Position numbers and translations under genes: made by a program
In this document: positions 42,040 to 51,804 of the stretch, one piece after another
Layout of the letters: every line of letters starts with the position of its first letter
Numbering within the stretch: the first letter of the stretch is position 1
The notes under the pieces: generated by a model
Told to the model about the DNA's origin: nothing
Databases searched by the model: none
Seen by the model: only the letters and a program-made list of their open reading frames with translations
Assembly: GCA_003635265.1 (NCBI GenBank)
Contig: PYIZ01000028.1
Span: 1-64,000, forward strand
DNA length: 64,000 nucleotides
Direction of reading: 5' to 3'
DNA from: Candidatus Poribacteria bacterium
GTDB lineage: Bacteria; Poribacteria; WGA-4E; PCPOR2b

Positions 42040-42071
42040 ATTTTTCCTCCTATCAAATTGTAGATACAATG

Positions 42072-42100
42072 AGTATACATTGAAAATAAAAATCTGTCAA
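42072..42100 (-). promoter_or_regulatory. mazEF promoter with operator-like repeats
   Basis: Minus strand TTGACA (42095-42100), a 17-bp spacer and TATACT (42072-42077). The words CAATGTATAC, CATTGTATC and CTACAATT surround the -10, fitting autorepression by MazE/MazEF. Confidence 0.75.
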
Positions 42101-42148
42101 GGCGAAATTTAAGGGCAATACTCTGTTCTTATGCTCGGCTTGGATTGG

Positions 42149-43441
42149 TTAAGTCTCTACAATTGCTGCGTAGACCAGCGATTTAACGGTATGGCTCAAC
42201 GCGGAAAAGGGAATGTGCTGCGCCAAGGTGATCGCTACCAACTCATCCCGTGGTGAAATCCAAAATTCAGTGCTAGTGCCACCGATCCATCCGTACTCAC
42301 CGATCTGGGAGGCAGGCACCCAATCGGTCTGTTGAACACGAACTGAAACACCTAGTCCGAACCCAAGCCCGCCATAGCGATCTTCAGGCTTTTTGTCGAG
42401 TGGTATCAAGTTTTCGGGTAAATGGTTACGGGTCATCAATTCGACGGACTCTGGTTTCAACAACCGTTTCCCAGACAAGACTCCCTTGCCTGAGAGCATC
42501 AGGCAGAACCGAGCGAAATCGGATCCCGTCGAAACCAATCCCCCGCCGGCGGATAGGAATCTTGGCTTCTCTATAAAGCTGGTCTTGGATATGTGTCCAG
42601 TGCCTCCCTCCGGTGCGTCTATGGTCTGTAAGCCTCCCGTCGGCACTGGACCGTACATGCCCGCCAACCGATCAATTTTCTCCGCAGGCACATAGAACCC
42701 GGTATCAACCATGCCCAACGGCTGGAAAATTCGCTCGGTTAGAAACTGGTCGAAGGATTGGTCCGAAGCAACCTCAATGAGTCGTCCTAAGACATCGGCG
42801 GCGATGCTATAGTGCCATTTCGTCCCCGGCTGATACAACAGTGGGATTTTGCCAAGACGTTGGACAAGTTCCTGTAGGTTGCACTCATGCAAGCGGTCTA
42901 AACCTGCCGTTCGGTAGAGTTTATCAACCGCGGTAACCCCATTCATGTATCGGGCGGCGCCGGGCAATCCGGCGGTATGCTGCATCAGATCTTGAACGGT
43001 CATTTCCCGGTCTGCTTCCACCGGCGTAAACACATCGGTATCAGGGTCCTGTGCTACCTTCAATCCACTTAATTCAGGCAGATATACTGAAGCCGGTGCG
43101 TCGAGCTTCAGGTTACCCTCCTCGCAAAGCATCATTACCCCTACAGCAGCAACCGGCTTGGTCATCGAGTAGATTCGGAAAATGGTATCCTTTTGCATCG
43201 GCTTATCTGCTTCGATGTCCATCATGCCGTATGCCTCAAAGTGCGCAACCCTGCCGCGTCGGGCGACAAGCGTGACGGCACCCGCGACTTGTCCTTCGTC
43301 AACGAACTTTTGTGTTGTCGAGGAAATACCCTCAAGCCGTTCTTCCGAAAGCCCCACCTCGTGTGGGGGAGCGATCAAGCCACGGAGGTTACTATCACAA
43401 TCAATACATACCTGTGGTTCAAAGATCGATTGCTCGGTCAC
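42149..43441 (-). CDS. Serine beta-lactamase-fold hydrolase (class C/EstB-like)
   Basis: 430 aa. Ser-x-x-Lys in IFRIYSMTKPVAAVGVMML, the Tyr motif in WHYSIAADVLGRLIEVAS (YSI rather than YAN/YSN), and C-terminal GWIGGTSTEFWISPRDELVAI in place of KTG. This is the esterase or D-aminopeptidase-like branch (PF00144) rather than a drug-resistance enzyme. No signal peptide, so probably cytoplasmic. The GTG at 43441 lies 5 nt after GGAGG; the TTG at 43453 lies before it. It belongs to the group of unrelated genes that splits the MoxR/vWA cluster. Confidence 0.9.
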   Translation of the reverse strand: MTEQSIFEPQVCIDCDSNLRGLIAPPHEVGLSEERLEGISSTTQKFVDEGQVAGAVTLVARRGRVAHFEAYGMMDIEADKPMQKDTIFRIYSMTKPVAAVGVMMLCEEGNLKLDAPASVYLPELSGLKVAQDPDTDVFTPVEADREMTVQDLMQHTAGLPGAARYMNGVTAVDKLYRTAGLDRLHECNLQELVQRLGKIPLLYQPGTKWHYSIAADVLGRLIEVASDQSFDQFLTERIFQPLGMVDTGFYVPAEKIDRLAGMYGPVPTGGLQTIDAPEGGTGHISKTSFIEKPRFLSAGGGLVSTGSDFARFCLMLSGKGVLSGKRLLKPESVELMTRNHLPENLIPLDKKPEDRYGGLGFGLGVSVRVQQTDWVPASQIGEYGWIGGTSTEFWISPRDELVAITLAQHIPFSALSHTVKSLVYAAIVET

Positions 43442-43547
43442 AAATTCCTCCAAATCCTGCTGGATTGGTCAATCCAGCCGTAGCCGGTTGAGAGCAGTTA
43501 CACTCCTATCCGATCGGCTTGGATAGACATATCCAAGCTTAAGAAGG

Positions 43548-43991
43548 TTACGCGAGGAGTTCTTTTAACTTTGTGGTACGATAGGCAAAAATTTTCTCTA
43601 TGTCTGGGGCGACGAAAAGTTTCTGCACAAGCCCCCCGCCGAGGACAGCGTAGTCCACCTCATCTCTTACCAGTGTGCCGTCAGGAACGGGAACAAAGGT
43701 GTGTCTATGGATCCAGCAACGGTAGGGTCCACGACGCTGTTCATCAACGAAGGAGTGAGGCGGATCCCAAGTTGTTATTTCGCTCTGCCAACGGATGGGA
43801 ATACCACGCAATTTCAGACGATAGTCAATCAACGTCCCGACTTTCATATCAATGGGCGCAGGTGTAAGCATCTGGAAATGGAGCCAAGGCGGTGTTATCT
43901 CCGCTAGATTGTATGCGTCCGAAAAGAAGCTGAATAGCTCATCTTGTGATTTCTCAATTTTCTGTTCGGTTTTCAATTGAAAGACTTTCAT
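43548..43991 (-). CDS. SRPBCC-family ligand-binding protein
   Basis: 147 aa, one START/Bet v1-like helix-grip domain: VFQLKTEQKIEKSQDELFSFFSDAYNLAEITPPWLHFQMLTPAPIDMKVGTLIDYRLKLRGIPIRWQSEITTWDPPHSFVDEQRRGPYRCWIHRHTFVPVPDGTLVRDEVDYAVL, then a C-terminal helix. This is the cell-division-inhibitor (SulA-like)/cyclase subtype that binds hydrophobic ligands. The start at 43991 follows GGAGG by 7 nt; upstream in-frame codons (to 44084) have no SD. It lies about 100 nt downstream of the BatA-like gene. Confidence 0.88.
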   Translation of the reverse strand: MKVFQLKTEQKIEKSQDELFSFFSDAYNLAEITPPWLHFQMLTPAPIDMKVGTLIDYRLKLRGIPIRWQSEITTWDPPHSFVDEQRRGPYRCWIHRHTFVPVPDGTLVRDEVDYAVLGGGLVQKLFVAPDIEKIFAYRTTKLKELLA

Positions 43992-44092
43992 TTTGTTTCC
44001 TCCGTAGGTTAGGCTTCCTAGCCCAACTGCGTCAATGATAGCGATATAGATTTTACGTCCCGATATATTGAGGATCCTCGCCACGCGGGATT

Positions 44093-45880
44093 TTACGCCT
44101 CACGTTTAACGAGAATCAGGTGTAGCGTCAAAGTGCCGATGGCGAGCAGCAGGAAGAACCACGCAAAACTTTGATAGCCCCACCACCGCAATGTCTCCTC
44201 TCCCCAATCGCCCCAACGTCCCGTCACCCTATCCGTGAGGTCTGATTCGGCTTGGTAAAGTGCGTTTGAGGAAAATGCGTATTTATCAAGACCTGCACGC
44301 ATCTCATAGATACCAACTGCTTCAGCTTTACGATTTATCGTTCTATCAACTACAGGCTGCGTAAACGTCCCACCATCGGGTGAAACCACTTCCACAGATG
44401 TTGTGCCCAACTTAGTCTTCAGCGCGGCGACCTCGCCCAACCGAAGGTTGGTTCGTTGTAAGCCGGGTATCTGTGAGGCACGCCACTGAAGGAGGTTCCA
44501 CATCAAAATAGGCCAGTTCGGTGAGTTTTGGAGCGTTGACAGGTCAGGCCGTAGGCGCAGTCGGATTTCATGAACTCCGGCGAACCGCTCGGTGTCGGTT
44601 AACAGAGGAACATTTCCAGCGGTGATAATCGGTGTACCCGGAAACTGCTCCTTCGTGCCGGCACCCCATACCACGCCGCCGAGTGAAAGTCCCTCGGTCA
44701 ATGGATGCGTCAGATTAATAACGAAGGGACCGAGATAAGCGGATGACTCCGGTTCGCTGATAACGCGCACAGACCACGCCTCGGTGGAATCATCGGCAAC
44801 CGCTGTCTCATCAAGAAAGACTAATTCAGGTTCCGTGTTTACCGACAAAACTCTATCGGTTGATGCCAGCGCGTTCTCAATGAGAGAGCGGAGTCTTGGT
44901 TCTTGAATCCGGACATCTACAAGCACCGGTTTTGGGTGTTGTGGAAGGAGAACAACCTCGTTATCAACCACAAGGACATCATCGCCAATCCTTGCTCGCA
45001 ACGTTGGCGTTTTTGGCGGGAGGTTCAGAAAGATCCGGCGTGTTACCCGTGGCTCAACTTCAAGGGTCGATCGGTGCAGCGGTGGTATCGATTTTTGGGC
45101 AGCAGCACCCTCTACCTCTACAACCAACTCCGTGCGGCTCGTGTGCGGTGAGAGATTGGTGATCTCCAATAAACACCGCTCACCCGAATCGGTAGTGGTT
45201 CGCGCGGCATTGACAAACGCCATGTTGGAGTGGGGGATACCAAACGCCCACCACCGCATTCGGTCTTCCCCCAGTATTTGAGGCGGGGGTTCATCTGCCA
45301 GAACAAGAATGAGAGTTTTCTGTCCTCCCAGTTCAGCGGCGAGGCTTATCGCTGCTTCCAAATCCGCAGACGGCGAGAGACATTTCCAAGCCTCCAGTCG
45401 GTCTATCGCCTCATCCACAGTTCGTGCCTCTTCGTTCAGCACTTGTGGCTCTGTGCCCGCGAGCACGTAGCGCACCGCATAGCTGCGCCGGGCGAATGGA
45501 TTAAATCCGGGGGGCGCAAGTTCCTCCTTCAGTGCTGCAATCGCTCGGCTTTTGGGTGTCTCATCAACACCTGCTAACATTGAGAAGGAATCATCGAGCA
45601 CCACCATCAGTGGTATTGTACCCTGCGTCGTCCGAACGATTGGAGCTGCCACTGCAAGGGCGAGTAGTATAATAGCAAGCAATTCCAAAAAGAATAGTAG
45701 AGGTGTTTGCAACCGCTCTACGCGCAAGCCACCTTGACGCGCCTGCTGCTGGTTCACCCAAAGCATCAGACTAGACACAGGGTAACGGCGCGATCGAGTG
45801 CGCAACAGATAAATAGCAGCAAGACCCGTAATCGCGAAAAGTGAGAGGAATCCGAGTGGAAATGTAAAGGTGGGAATCAT
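44093..45880 (-). CDS. BatA-type vWA membrane protein
   Basis: 595 aa. N-terminal BatA/aerotolerance region: two TM helices (FLSLFAITGLAAIYLL; LLFFLELLAIILLALAVAAPIV) flanking RRYPVSSLMLWV. Then a vWA with MIDAS VVLDDSFSMLAG and ILVLADEPPP; beta-rich middle (CLLEITNLSPHTSRTELVVEVEG); C-terminal TM (SFAWFFLLLAIGTLTLHLILVKREA). Works with MoxR and DUF58 proteins. Starts 120 nt after the ABC permease stop. The next cluster member (the vWA/GATase gene) is 3.8 kb away, beyond five inserted genes. Confidence 0.9.
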   Translation of the reverse strand: MIPTFTFPLGFLSLFAITGLAAIYLLRTRSRRYPVSSLMLWVNQQQARQGGLRVERLQTPLLFFLELLAIILLALAVAAPIVRTTQGTIPLMVVLDDSFSMLAGVDETPKSRAIAALKEELAPPGFNPFARRSYAVRYVLAGTEPQVLNEEARTVDEAIDRLEAWKCLSPSADLEAAISLAAELGGQKTLILVLADEPPPQILGEDRMRWWAFGIPHSNMAFVNAARTTTDSGERCLLEITNLSPHTSRTELVVEVEGAAAQKSIPPLHRSTLEVEPRVTRRIFLNLPPKTPTLRARIGDDVLVVDNEVVLLPQHPKPVLVDVRIQEPRLRSLIENALASTDRVLSVNTEPELVFLDETAVADDSTEAWSVRVISEPESSAYLGPFVINLTHPLTEGLSLGGVVWGAGTKEQFPGTPIITAGNVPLLTDTERFAGVHEIRLRLRPDLSTLQNSPNWPILMWNLLQWRASQIPGLQRTNLRLGEVAALKTKLGTTSVEVVSPDGGTFTQPVVDRTINRKAEAVGIYEMRAGLDKYAFSSNALYQAESDLTDRVTGRWGDWGEETLRWWGYQSFAWFFLLLAIGTLTLHLILVKREA

Positions 45881-46000
45881 GGTTCACCATCAATGGTCTG
45901 AGCTTATTGAGTCTATGACCGTATTTCCAATAATCACCAGATTACCAATCAGGCAGCGATCGAGAAAACGGAGGCGATTCTCACATCCCACCAACTCGCT

Positions 46001-47515
46001 CTAAACGCCTAATACGTTACCGGATTTATCTGTCTGGGAACCGCTTGCCACTTTTTCTCTAGGGGGACGGAAGGCGTTAAATTGTCTGAAAAACCACGGT
46101 AGGCTGAGCGCACCGATGAATACTGCACAAAAAATCGAGATGATTAGACTAAAAGGCACAACCTCACTGTCATGAAACAGAAATGGCCCAAGGGGACTAG
46201 CGACCAGCCAATTTTCATCCCACTTTCCGTAAATAAAAAAGAGGATGAGCGGTATGATCGTCGTTGTAATACCTAATAAAACGAGGGCAATTACCCACGT
46301 ATAATTGCTAGTAACTCGGTCCATCAAGAAATTTCTTCTTATCAGTGACGCAGCCAACACATAACTGAAGGTGTACAACCCCAGAACAGCTAGTGGTGCG
46401 ATGCGTAGCATCTCATCATTAGTTACCATATGCGGAAAAACAATTAACCATCCCACCGCAGACAGTACAGTCAAAGCTATAATTGAAGCAGACCACATTA
46501 CGCCGCCAGCGGCACCACTATAAAAAAGAAATGCCATTGAACGGGCAAACCATCTGCGTGGAACGGCTTGGCGAACCCGCCAACCCAAATGCTCCCTCTC
46601 ACTGACAGCAACAAACAGACCGATGGAATGTAGAAGAATATGTAAAATTGCCCACACCCAGATCGGATCAAAGTCGTCGATCACTATACTCCAAATTGCC
46701 GCGCCAATCCCTGTCAAGAACCACACTACAGTGACGAGAATACGCACAGGCAATGCTCGATTGGCAGATAAAGGGCTTATAAGTGCGATCGATAGCAGAG
46801 CAAAAATGCCGATGAGTGCTAACCCACTCACTAGCACGCCCAAGGCACCTAGCCAAAACTCCGCAGCGTCGAGTTGGCTGCCGATGCCAAACTCCATAAG
46901 CAACAAAGAAAAAACAGTTATGATGTTAACAGCAATAAGAACAATAACGAACCAACCCACGCCAAGAATCACCCTAAAGACCCGGTTTGCAGGAATACAT
47001 GCGACGAAAATAGCAGATTGGATGCCTACAGCTACCACGAGGAAATCGAATGTGAGTAGGACGAAAATTGATGGTAAGTCAATGCCACGCAAAAGGTAGG
47101 TGAAGGTCATAAATGGCATACAGGCACTATAAAGCAGGACAGTAATTACGAGCCCCGCGAGGAATTTGCCCCAGATGATTGACTGTGGTCGAAGGGTTGT
47201 GATGAACAAAAGGTCAACATTGGCATCCGCTCGCTCGTTCGCCAACCGGATGCCGGTATAGGCGGGGATACACAACAAGCACGTCATCAGCAAATTCGAC
47301 ACCAAAACTCGAAAGATTTTTAGCCCGCCATCGAAAGATTCGGCAACAGACTTATCTATTACCAAGAATAACCCCATGGTCAGCAATTGGACACAGAGAA
47401 AACAGATTATCACCACAACTAGGAATTTTCCCTGAACCGCTTGGCGCAACTCTTTGACAACAATAGGGTTGAGCCGATCGTTAATTTTTTCAAGGCTATC
47501 ACCGATCCACTTCAT
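46001..47515 (-). CDS. ABC-2-type transporter permease
   Basis: 504 aa with about 12 hydrophobic segments. Starts INDRLNPIVVKELRQAVQGKFLVVVIICFLCVQLLTMGLFL, with the IxxKELRQ motif of ABC-2 permeases, then TGIRLANERADANVDLLFITTLRPQSIIWGKFLAGLVI (the coupling-helix region). The C-terminal tail is polar (FRPPREKVASGSQTDKSG). Its ATG overlaps the end of the ABC ATPase gene (ATGA), so both form one exporter. Similar ATPase/permease pairs stand next to MoxR/vWA genes in several phyla. Substrate unknown. Confidence 0.92.
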   Translation of the reverse strand: MKWIGDSLEKINDRLNPIVVKELRQAVQGKFLVVVIICFLCVQLLTMGLFLVIDKSVAESFDGGLKIFRVLVSNLLMTCLLCIPAYTGIRLANERADANVDLLFITTLRPQSIIWGKFLAGLVITVLLYSACMPFMTFTYLLRGIDLPSIFVLLTFDFLVVAVGIQSAIFVACIPANRVFRVILGVGWFVIVLIAVNIITVFSLLLMEFGIGSQLDAAEFWLGALGVLVSGLALIGIFALLSIALISPLSANRALPVRILVTVVWFLTGIGAAIWSIVIDDFDPIWVWAILHILLHSIGLFVAVSEREHLGWRVRQAVPRRWFARSMAFLFYSGAAGGVMWSASIIALTVLSAVGWLIVFPHMVTNDEMLRIAPLAVLGLYTFSYVLAASLIRRNFLMDRVTSNYTWVIALVLLGITTTIIPLILFFIYGKWDENWLVASPLGPFLFHDSEVVPFSLIISIFCAVFIGALSLPWFFRQFNAFRPPREKVASGSQTDKSGNVLGV

Positions 47516-48441
47516 TGTGTCTCTCCCTTTGTCACGTCCATGAACACCGATTCCAGATCGCTACCCTGCTGCTTAAACTCGACAATACGGTATCCATCTC
47601 GAATTAGGGTTGCAAGAAGGTCACTGCACATCTCCTCAGAGCCGGCGATCCGCGCCTCTATCGCGTTTCCCAGTTGGTTGGCTGCCGCAACATTCGGCAT
47701 CAACAGCAACGACTTATACAGGTCATCCTGTTTGTCAAGTGGTCGGATCAAAACAGTATGTTGTTCGTCCTCCGGCTTGATAATCTCTTCCAACGTCCCC
47801 GCGGTAATGATTTTCCCCTGTTCTATAATCACGGCACCATCGCAGATTTCCGACAGTTCGGTCAGGATGTGCGAGCTAATCAAGATGGCTTTCCCTTGGC
47901 TCGACAAGACTCTCAGAAGTTCCCGCAGTTCGACTCGCGCGCGCGGGTCCAGACCGGATGCAGGTTCATCCATCACCAACACCGGAGGGTCATGGATCAG
48001 GGCTCGTGCAAGGCTGACCCGCTGTTTCATCCCCTTCGAGAGCGCGTACAAACTTTTTTCCCGAATACTCGCGAGGTTGGTAAATTCTTCGATATTTTCA
48101 ACCACTTGCCGGCGTTGTGTTCCCGCCAACCCATAAGCACGAGCGAAGAAGTCGAGGTATTCGTGCACAGATATATCCCGGTGCATCGGAAGGGCGTCGG
48201 GCACATATCCAATCATCCGGCGTGCCTGCTCCGGCACCTCGACAATCGAAACATCGTCAATTTGGGCATCGCCGCTTGTCGGTTCATCAAGCGTCGCCAA
48301 GATCCTCATGGTCGTCGTCTTGCCAGCACCGTTGGGACCCACAAAGCCGATGATTTCTCCCGATGAAAAGCTAAAGGAAATATCGTCAACCGCTCGCGTT
48401 GCGCCAAAGTCTTTTCTGAGATTAGTGATAGTGACTTGCAT
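47512..48441 (-). CDS. ABC transporter ATP-binding protein
   Basis: 309 aa. Walker A GFVGPNGAGKTTTMRILATL, Q-loop GYVPDALPMHRDISVHEYL, signature LSKGMKQRVSLARALIHDPPVLVMDEPASGLDP (LSKGM in place of LSGGQ, as in CcmA/NatA-type exporters), Walker B VLVMDEP and H-loop ISSHILTELSEIC. The C-terminal 80 residues form the extra domain of multidrug or gliding-type exporters (LESVFMDVTKGE). Four-base overlap with the permease. A perfect 28-bp palindrome lies between it and the upstream 725-codon gene. Confidence 0.95.
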   Translation of the reverse strand: MQVTITNLRKDFGATRAVDDISFSFSSGEIIGFVGPNGAGKTTTMRILATLDEPTSGDAQIDDVSIVEVPEQARRMIGYVPDALPMHRDISVHEYLDFFARAYGLAGTQRRQVVENIEEFTNLASIREKSLYALSKGMKQRVSLARALIHDPPVLVMDEPASGLDPRARVELRELLRVLSSQGKAILISSHILTELSEICDGAVIIEQGKIITAGTLEEIIKPEDEQHTVLIRPLDKQDDLYKSLLLMPNVAAANQLGNAIEARIAGSEEMCSDLLATLIRDGYRIVEFKQQGSDLESVFMDVTKGETQ

Positions 48442-48506
48442 ACGTGTGATGTATCGGGTTTAGGTTGGTGTATGAGCTGTCACCAAGGAAAATGCCGATC
48501 GAGTTA

Positions 48507-48534
48507 GTAGGGAACGCAGATCTGCGTTCCCTAC
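48507..48534. repeat. Perfect 28-bp palindrome, GTAGGG family
   Basis: GTAGGGAACGCAGA followed at once by its exact reverse complement. Same length as the copy at 11456-11483. It lies just after the 3' end of the large membrane protein gene, between two genes of one apparent operon, so it could act as a processing or attenuation site. Confidence 0.8.
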
Positions 48535-48550
48535 GTTTGCCAAATACCCC

Positions 48551-50722
48551 TTATTCCGATGCCAAGATACCATAAACGGCAGCACTATATTGCTTTTCCG
48601 TTACGTTCTGCAGCCCCTCTTCAATAAATGGAGAGGCTTTCAAGGAAGCTATATAGCAGCCGGGACGCAGATATTTCTCAGGGTTGATTTTGAGACGTTC
48701 AATATTTTCTACCCAATTGCCGGAGGCGAATATGGCACGTAAGTCAGTTGTCCTCTCGGCGTGGATTTTAAGTATGCCGCCGGGCCTGCTAGTTTTTATG
48801 TTGTAAGAACGCTTCAAAAGCTGATCTGTTACCTCCCACTGCAGATCGGAATCTTGAACAGAAACAGTCACATTATCAGAGAGTGATAGACCATACCATC
48901 TCATTTCATCTCTTAATACCGGCGAGATTTCCTCCCTATTCAGGTCCTGATTGATAGAAGGATCCCATAATTCAAACTGGAGCACCTCAGCAGATTTATT
49001 TGAACTATCAACACGCAAATCCGGTCGCAATTTCAATTCTACTTCCTCTCCCGCAGGAATATCTATTGCAGAATAGATCGCGCCATCTCTGTCTTCCAAC
49101 CAGAATTGGCTGATGTCAGCCCCCAGACTATTGACAATTCTCAAACCGGCGTTTGCGCCCCTTCTGACTGTTACACGCTCGCGCCTCGTTTCACTTTTGC
49201 GGACCATAAAATGTATTGGAACACGGGCGGTTACCCAACCACTTCCCAAGTGCTGATCGTGTGTCCAATCAACTGTAAGCACTTTATTTGTATCCCTAGC
49301 GGAGATTTGGGGCGTTAATTCCGTTTCATAACCGAAATGTAATCCCTCACCTAGGGTCAGTGCCGAGTAGAAAGCGGTCCAGCCAATGGTTGTAGCGCGG
49401 TGCACCCTTTCGTCAAGAATCGTCAGTCCCTCTGTACGGACCACTTGCTTCCACCCTTCAGCAAAAGTTGCATAGGCGAACACACCAAGACAGGTGATCA
49501 ACGAGATAACTGGCGTTGTCCAGAGCAGCCAGATGCGTCGTTTTCGGCGAGACAGCATAATGAGATTCACTGGTCCGATGACTATAGCAAAAAGCAGCAT
49601 CAGCAAAAATAGTCCCCGCACAGGAATCCCCAGTCTGCTTACCACCGGAAAAATGCGATTCGCTTCTTCAACCGAGTTATTCCATTGCCAAGGGATCCCG
49701 GTCTTCGTCCATGACTCTATAACAAATCTCCACTGTTTCTGATTTAGATTTTTTGCGTCGGTCGCAGGACTCACGATATACTGACCGAAGCCGACATTAT
49801 AGACGGCAATCCCCTCAGAGTCAGTGGGAAGTTCAGGTTTCAGCAACCCTTTCAAGCCCCAGCTTTCAGGCAGTTCATGTTCCCCCAAGACGAACAGGGC
49901 ACCACCGCACTCTACGTAATGCCATAACGCTGACTGAACATCAGGTGGCATCTGTCGGATATCCTCGGCCGTGACGATGATGCCATCGTAGCGTGAGAAA
50001 CCGAGCCAGGTTGTGTTCCACGCCGACACAGGAAGCCCGAGATCAATTGTTTCGTATGAAGGAGTAGAACCTCTGCCTCTCGAACCCGGAGAGCTGCTAC
50101 TTGACCCCGAGGGACCGCCTGAAGGCGGAGGACTAAGTAACTTGTCAGCGTATGCGTGCAAAGCTGTCGGATCCACATTTCGACTAATCAAGATCCGGAG
50201 TGATAGAGGAAAACCTTTGCTCGCTACTGGTGCCCCCGGCGATGTGCCGACACCGATAGAGACATGCGTCGTGCTCGACCTTCCCCGAGCATGTTGACCG
50301 CCAGATAACAGCACTTCATCCCGTTGCAGCTCACCGTCAATAGCAACTCCCAACTCACTGCCGGATGCTAGCGGTACAGATGGCTGAAGCAAAGAGACAT
50401 AGACCGTGGCGGACGGACCAACGATGACCGAGCGGGTAAGTTCTCGAATTTCATTCCTAGGAGTGCCGAAAACCTTTTTTGGCAAAATCAGTGTCACTTG
50501 ATGGACGGTGTCAAGTGAGCGATTCGATACAGCAATTCTATATTCCGCATATCCGTGGAAGGTGTTGCCAGTTGGTTGGAGTTCAGGTGTGATTGTTATG
50601 TCGCCAAACTCCGTGCCTGCGAGCGCATCGGACACGGTGCCGCACAACCATGCAACAATCAGCAAAGAGATGGCACCCAAGGCAAAATATCTCGCTATCG
50701 ATTCTTGGGAGAATGAACGCAT
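48551..50722 (-). CDS. Membrane protein with GATase-like domain, ABC-linked
   Basis: About 723 aa. N-terminal signal/TM (IARYFALGAISLLIVAWLCGTVSDALA), beta-sandwich (GDITITPELQPTGNTFHGYAEYRIAVSN... about 40-140), a Ser/Pro/Gly linker (about residues 205-225), a GATase/DUF4350-like segment (YDGIIVTAEDIRQMPPDVQSALWHYVECGGALFVLGEHELPESWG), two TM helices (GLFLLMLLFAIVIGPVNLIML; LLWTTPVISLITCLGVFAYATFA), then a C-terminal beta-rich exoplasmic part. The start at 50722 follows AAGGAG by 7 nt. Position next to the ABC genes recalls the GldG-like auxiliary proteins of such exporters (inference). Confidence 0.85.
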   Translation of the reverse strand: MRSFSQESIARYFALGAISLLIVAWLCGTVSDALAGTEFGDITITPELQPTGNTFHGYAEYRIAVSNRSLDTVHQVTLILPKKVFGTPRNEIRELTRSVIVGPSATVYVSLLQPSVPLASGSELGVAIDGELQRDEVLLSGGQHARGRSSTTHVSIGVGTSPGAPVASKGFPLSLRILISRNVDPTALHAYADKLLSPPPSGGPSGSSSSSPGSRGRGSTPSYETIDLGLPVSAWNTTWLGFSRYDGIIVTAEDIRQMPPDVQSALWHYVECGGALFVLGEHELPESWGLKGLLKPELPTDSEGIAVYNVGFGQYIVSPATDAKNLNQKQWRFVIESWTKTGIPWQWNNSVEEANRIFPVVSRLGIPVRGLFLLMLLFAIVIGPVNLIMLSRRKRRIWLLWTTPVISLITCLGVFAYATFAEGWKQVVRTEGLTILDERVHRATTIGWTAFYSALTLGEGLHFGYETELTPQISARDTNKVLTVDWTHDQHLGSGWVTARVPIHFMVRKSETRRERVTVRRGANAGLRIVNSLGADISQFWLEDRDGAIYSAIDIPAGEEVELKLRPDLRVDSSNKSAEVLQFELWDPSINQDLNREEISPVLRDEMRWYGLSLSDNVTVSVQDSDLQWEVTDQLLKRSYNIKTSRPGGILKIHAERTTDLRAIFASGNWVENIERLKINPEKYLRPGCYIASLKASPFIEEGLQNVTEKQYSAAVYGILASE

Positions 50723-50754
50723 TTTCAAACTCCTTTATTCGAGATCAAAAGAAC

Positions 50755-51804
50755 TTATGCTGAACGAATTTCAAGGTCATCGGGCAGATTGAGGTCGGTT
50801 TCGTCGAGGGTAGCGAGGAGACTATCCACGATTGTGAAGGTATCCACGCTGTCAAAGCGGGCTTGATAGTTCAGAATCACACGATGGTTCAACACAGCTG
50901 AAGCGACTGCTTTTACATCTTCAAATCCGACGGTCGGACGGCCCGCGAGCAGTGCGGATGCCCGTGACGCTTCCGCCATTGCAATTGCTGCCCGTGGTGA
51001 GGCGGCGTATGTGACATATTTTTTGACATCTTCCGTGGTTTCAGACGCGTTCGGATGGGTGGCAGCCGTGAGACGTGAAATGTAACGTGAAACCGGCTTG
51101 GGTAGGAAAATCCTATCCATTACGTCGAATAACTGGTTCAGTTGCCCAGCACTCATTGACCATGTAGGGACAGGCGGTTCACCACGGCGACGGGTTGAGA
51201 TGATGTCGTCGAGTACGTCCACATCGGCGTGAGGAACGATTAGTTTGAACAGGAACCGATCTAACTGCGCCTCTGGAAGCGGATACGTTCCCTCTAATTC
51301 AATAGGGTTCTGGGAAGCAAGGACAAAAAAGGGACTGGGCAGGGCGCGCGTATTGCCAAGCAGGGTGACGGAACGCTCCTGCATCGCCTCAAGCAGGGCG
51401 GATTGTGTTTTGGGGGAAGCGCGGTTTATCTCATCAGCGAGTAGGATGTTTGTAAACACCGGACCTGCTTGAAAACTCATCTCGCGGTGCCCGTCCGGGG
51501 TCTGCTGCAAGATATGCGTGCCAACGATATCACCGGGCATCAGGTCGGGGGTAAACTGTACCCGATTAAAATCGAGGTTGAGCAATTGCCCCAGCGCTTT
51601 GACGAGTGCGGTTTTGCCAACACCCGGCACCCCTTCCAGCAGGATGTGCCCCTGACTCAGGATGCCAATGAGCACCATGCGATGGAGTGCGGACCGACCC
51701 AGCAGAACACGATCCAGTTCTGCAAGCACCTTTTCTGTGAGTTCAACGGCAGGACTGAGTTCTTCAGGCTGAAGGAGATTCTCGGATTGCTTATTCTCTG
51801 ACAT
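50755..51804 (-). CDS. MoxR-family AAA+ ATPase
   Basis: 349 aa. Walker A HILLEGVPGVGKTALVKAL, Walker B ILLADEINRASPKTQSALLEAM, sensor 1 FFVLASQNPIELEGTYPLPEAQLDRFLFKL (also the Arg-finger region), sensor 2 SPRAAIAMAEASRA. This is the RavA/MoxR AAA_3 architecture. It remodels substrates in concert with DUF58 and vWA proteins, both encoded further down on the same strand. The next gene starts 33 nt downstream. SD weak (AAACAACC before ATG). Confidence 0.96.
   Translation of the reverse strand: MSENKQSENLLQPEELSPAVELTEKVLAELDRVLLGRSALHRMVLIGILSQGHILLEGVPGVGKTALVKALGQLLNLDFNRVQFTPDLMPGDIVGTHILQQTPDGHREMSFQAGPVFTNILLADEINRASPKTQSALLEAMQERSVTLLGNTRALPSPFFVLASQNPIELEGTYPLPEAQLDRFLFKLIVPHADVDVLDDIISTRRRGEPPVPTWSMSAGQLNQLFDVMDRIFLPKPVSRYISRLTAATHPNASETTEDVKKYVTYAASPRAAIAMAEASRASALLAGRPTVGFEDVKAVASAVLNHRVILNYQARFDSVDTFTIVDSLLATLDETDLNLPDDLEIRSA

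Noticed and set aside
42149-43441. Antibiotic-resistance beta-lactamase.
   Set aside because: No signal peptide, YSI instead of YAN/YSN and no KTG; it fits the esterase/peptidase-like branch.
47441-48366. Two plus-strand frames of about 230 codons.
   Set aside because: Antisense shadows of the ABC ATPase gene.
51069-51098. ACGTGAAATGTAACGTGAAACC resembles the intergenic ACGTGAAACG repeat, so an insertion was considered.
   Set aside because: It codes for a normal MoxR segment (KPVSRYISRLTAAT) with the reading frame intact; similarity is likely chance.
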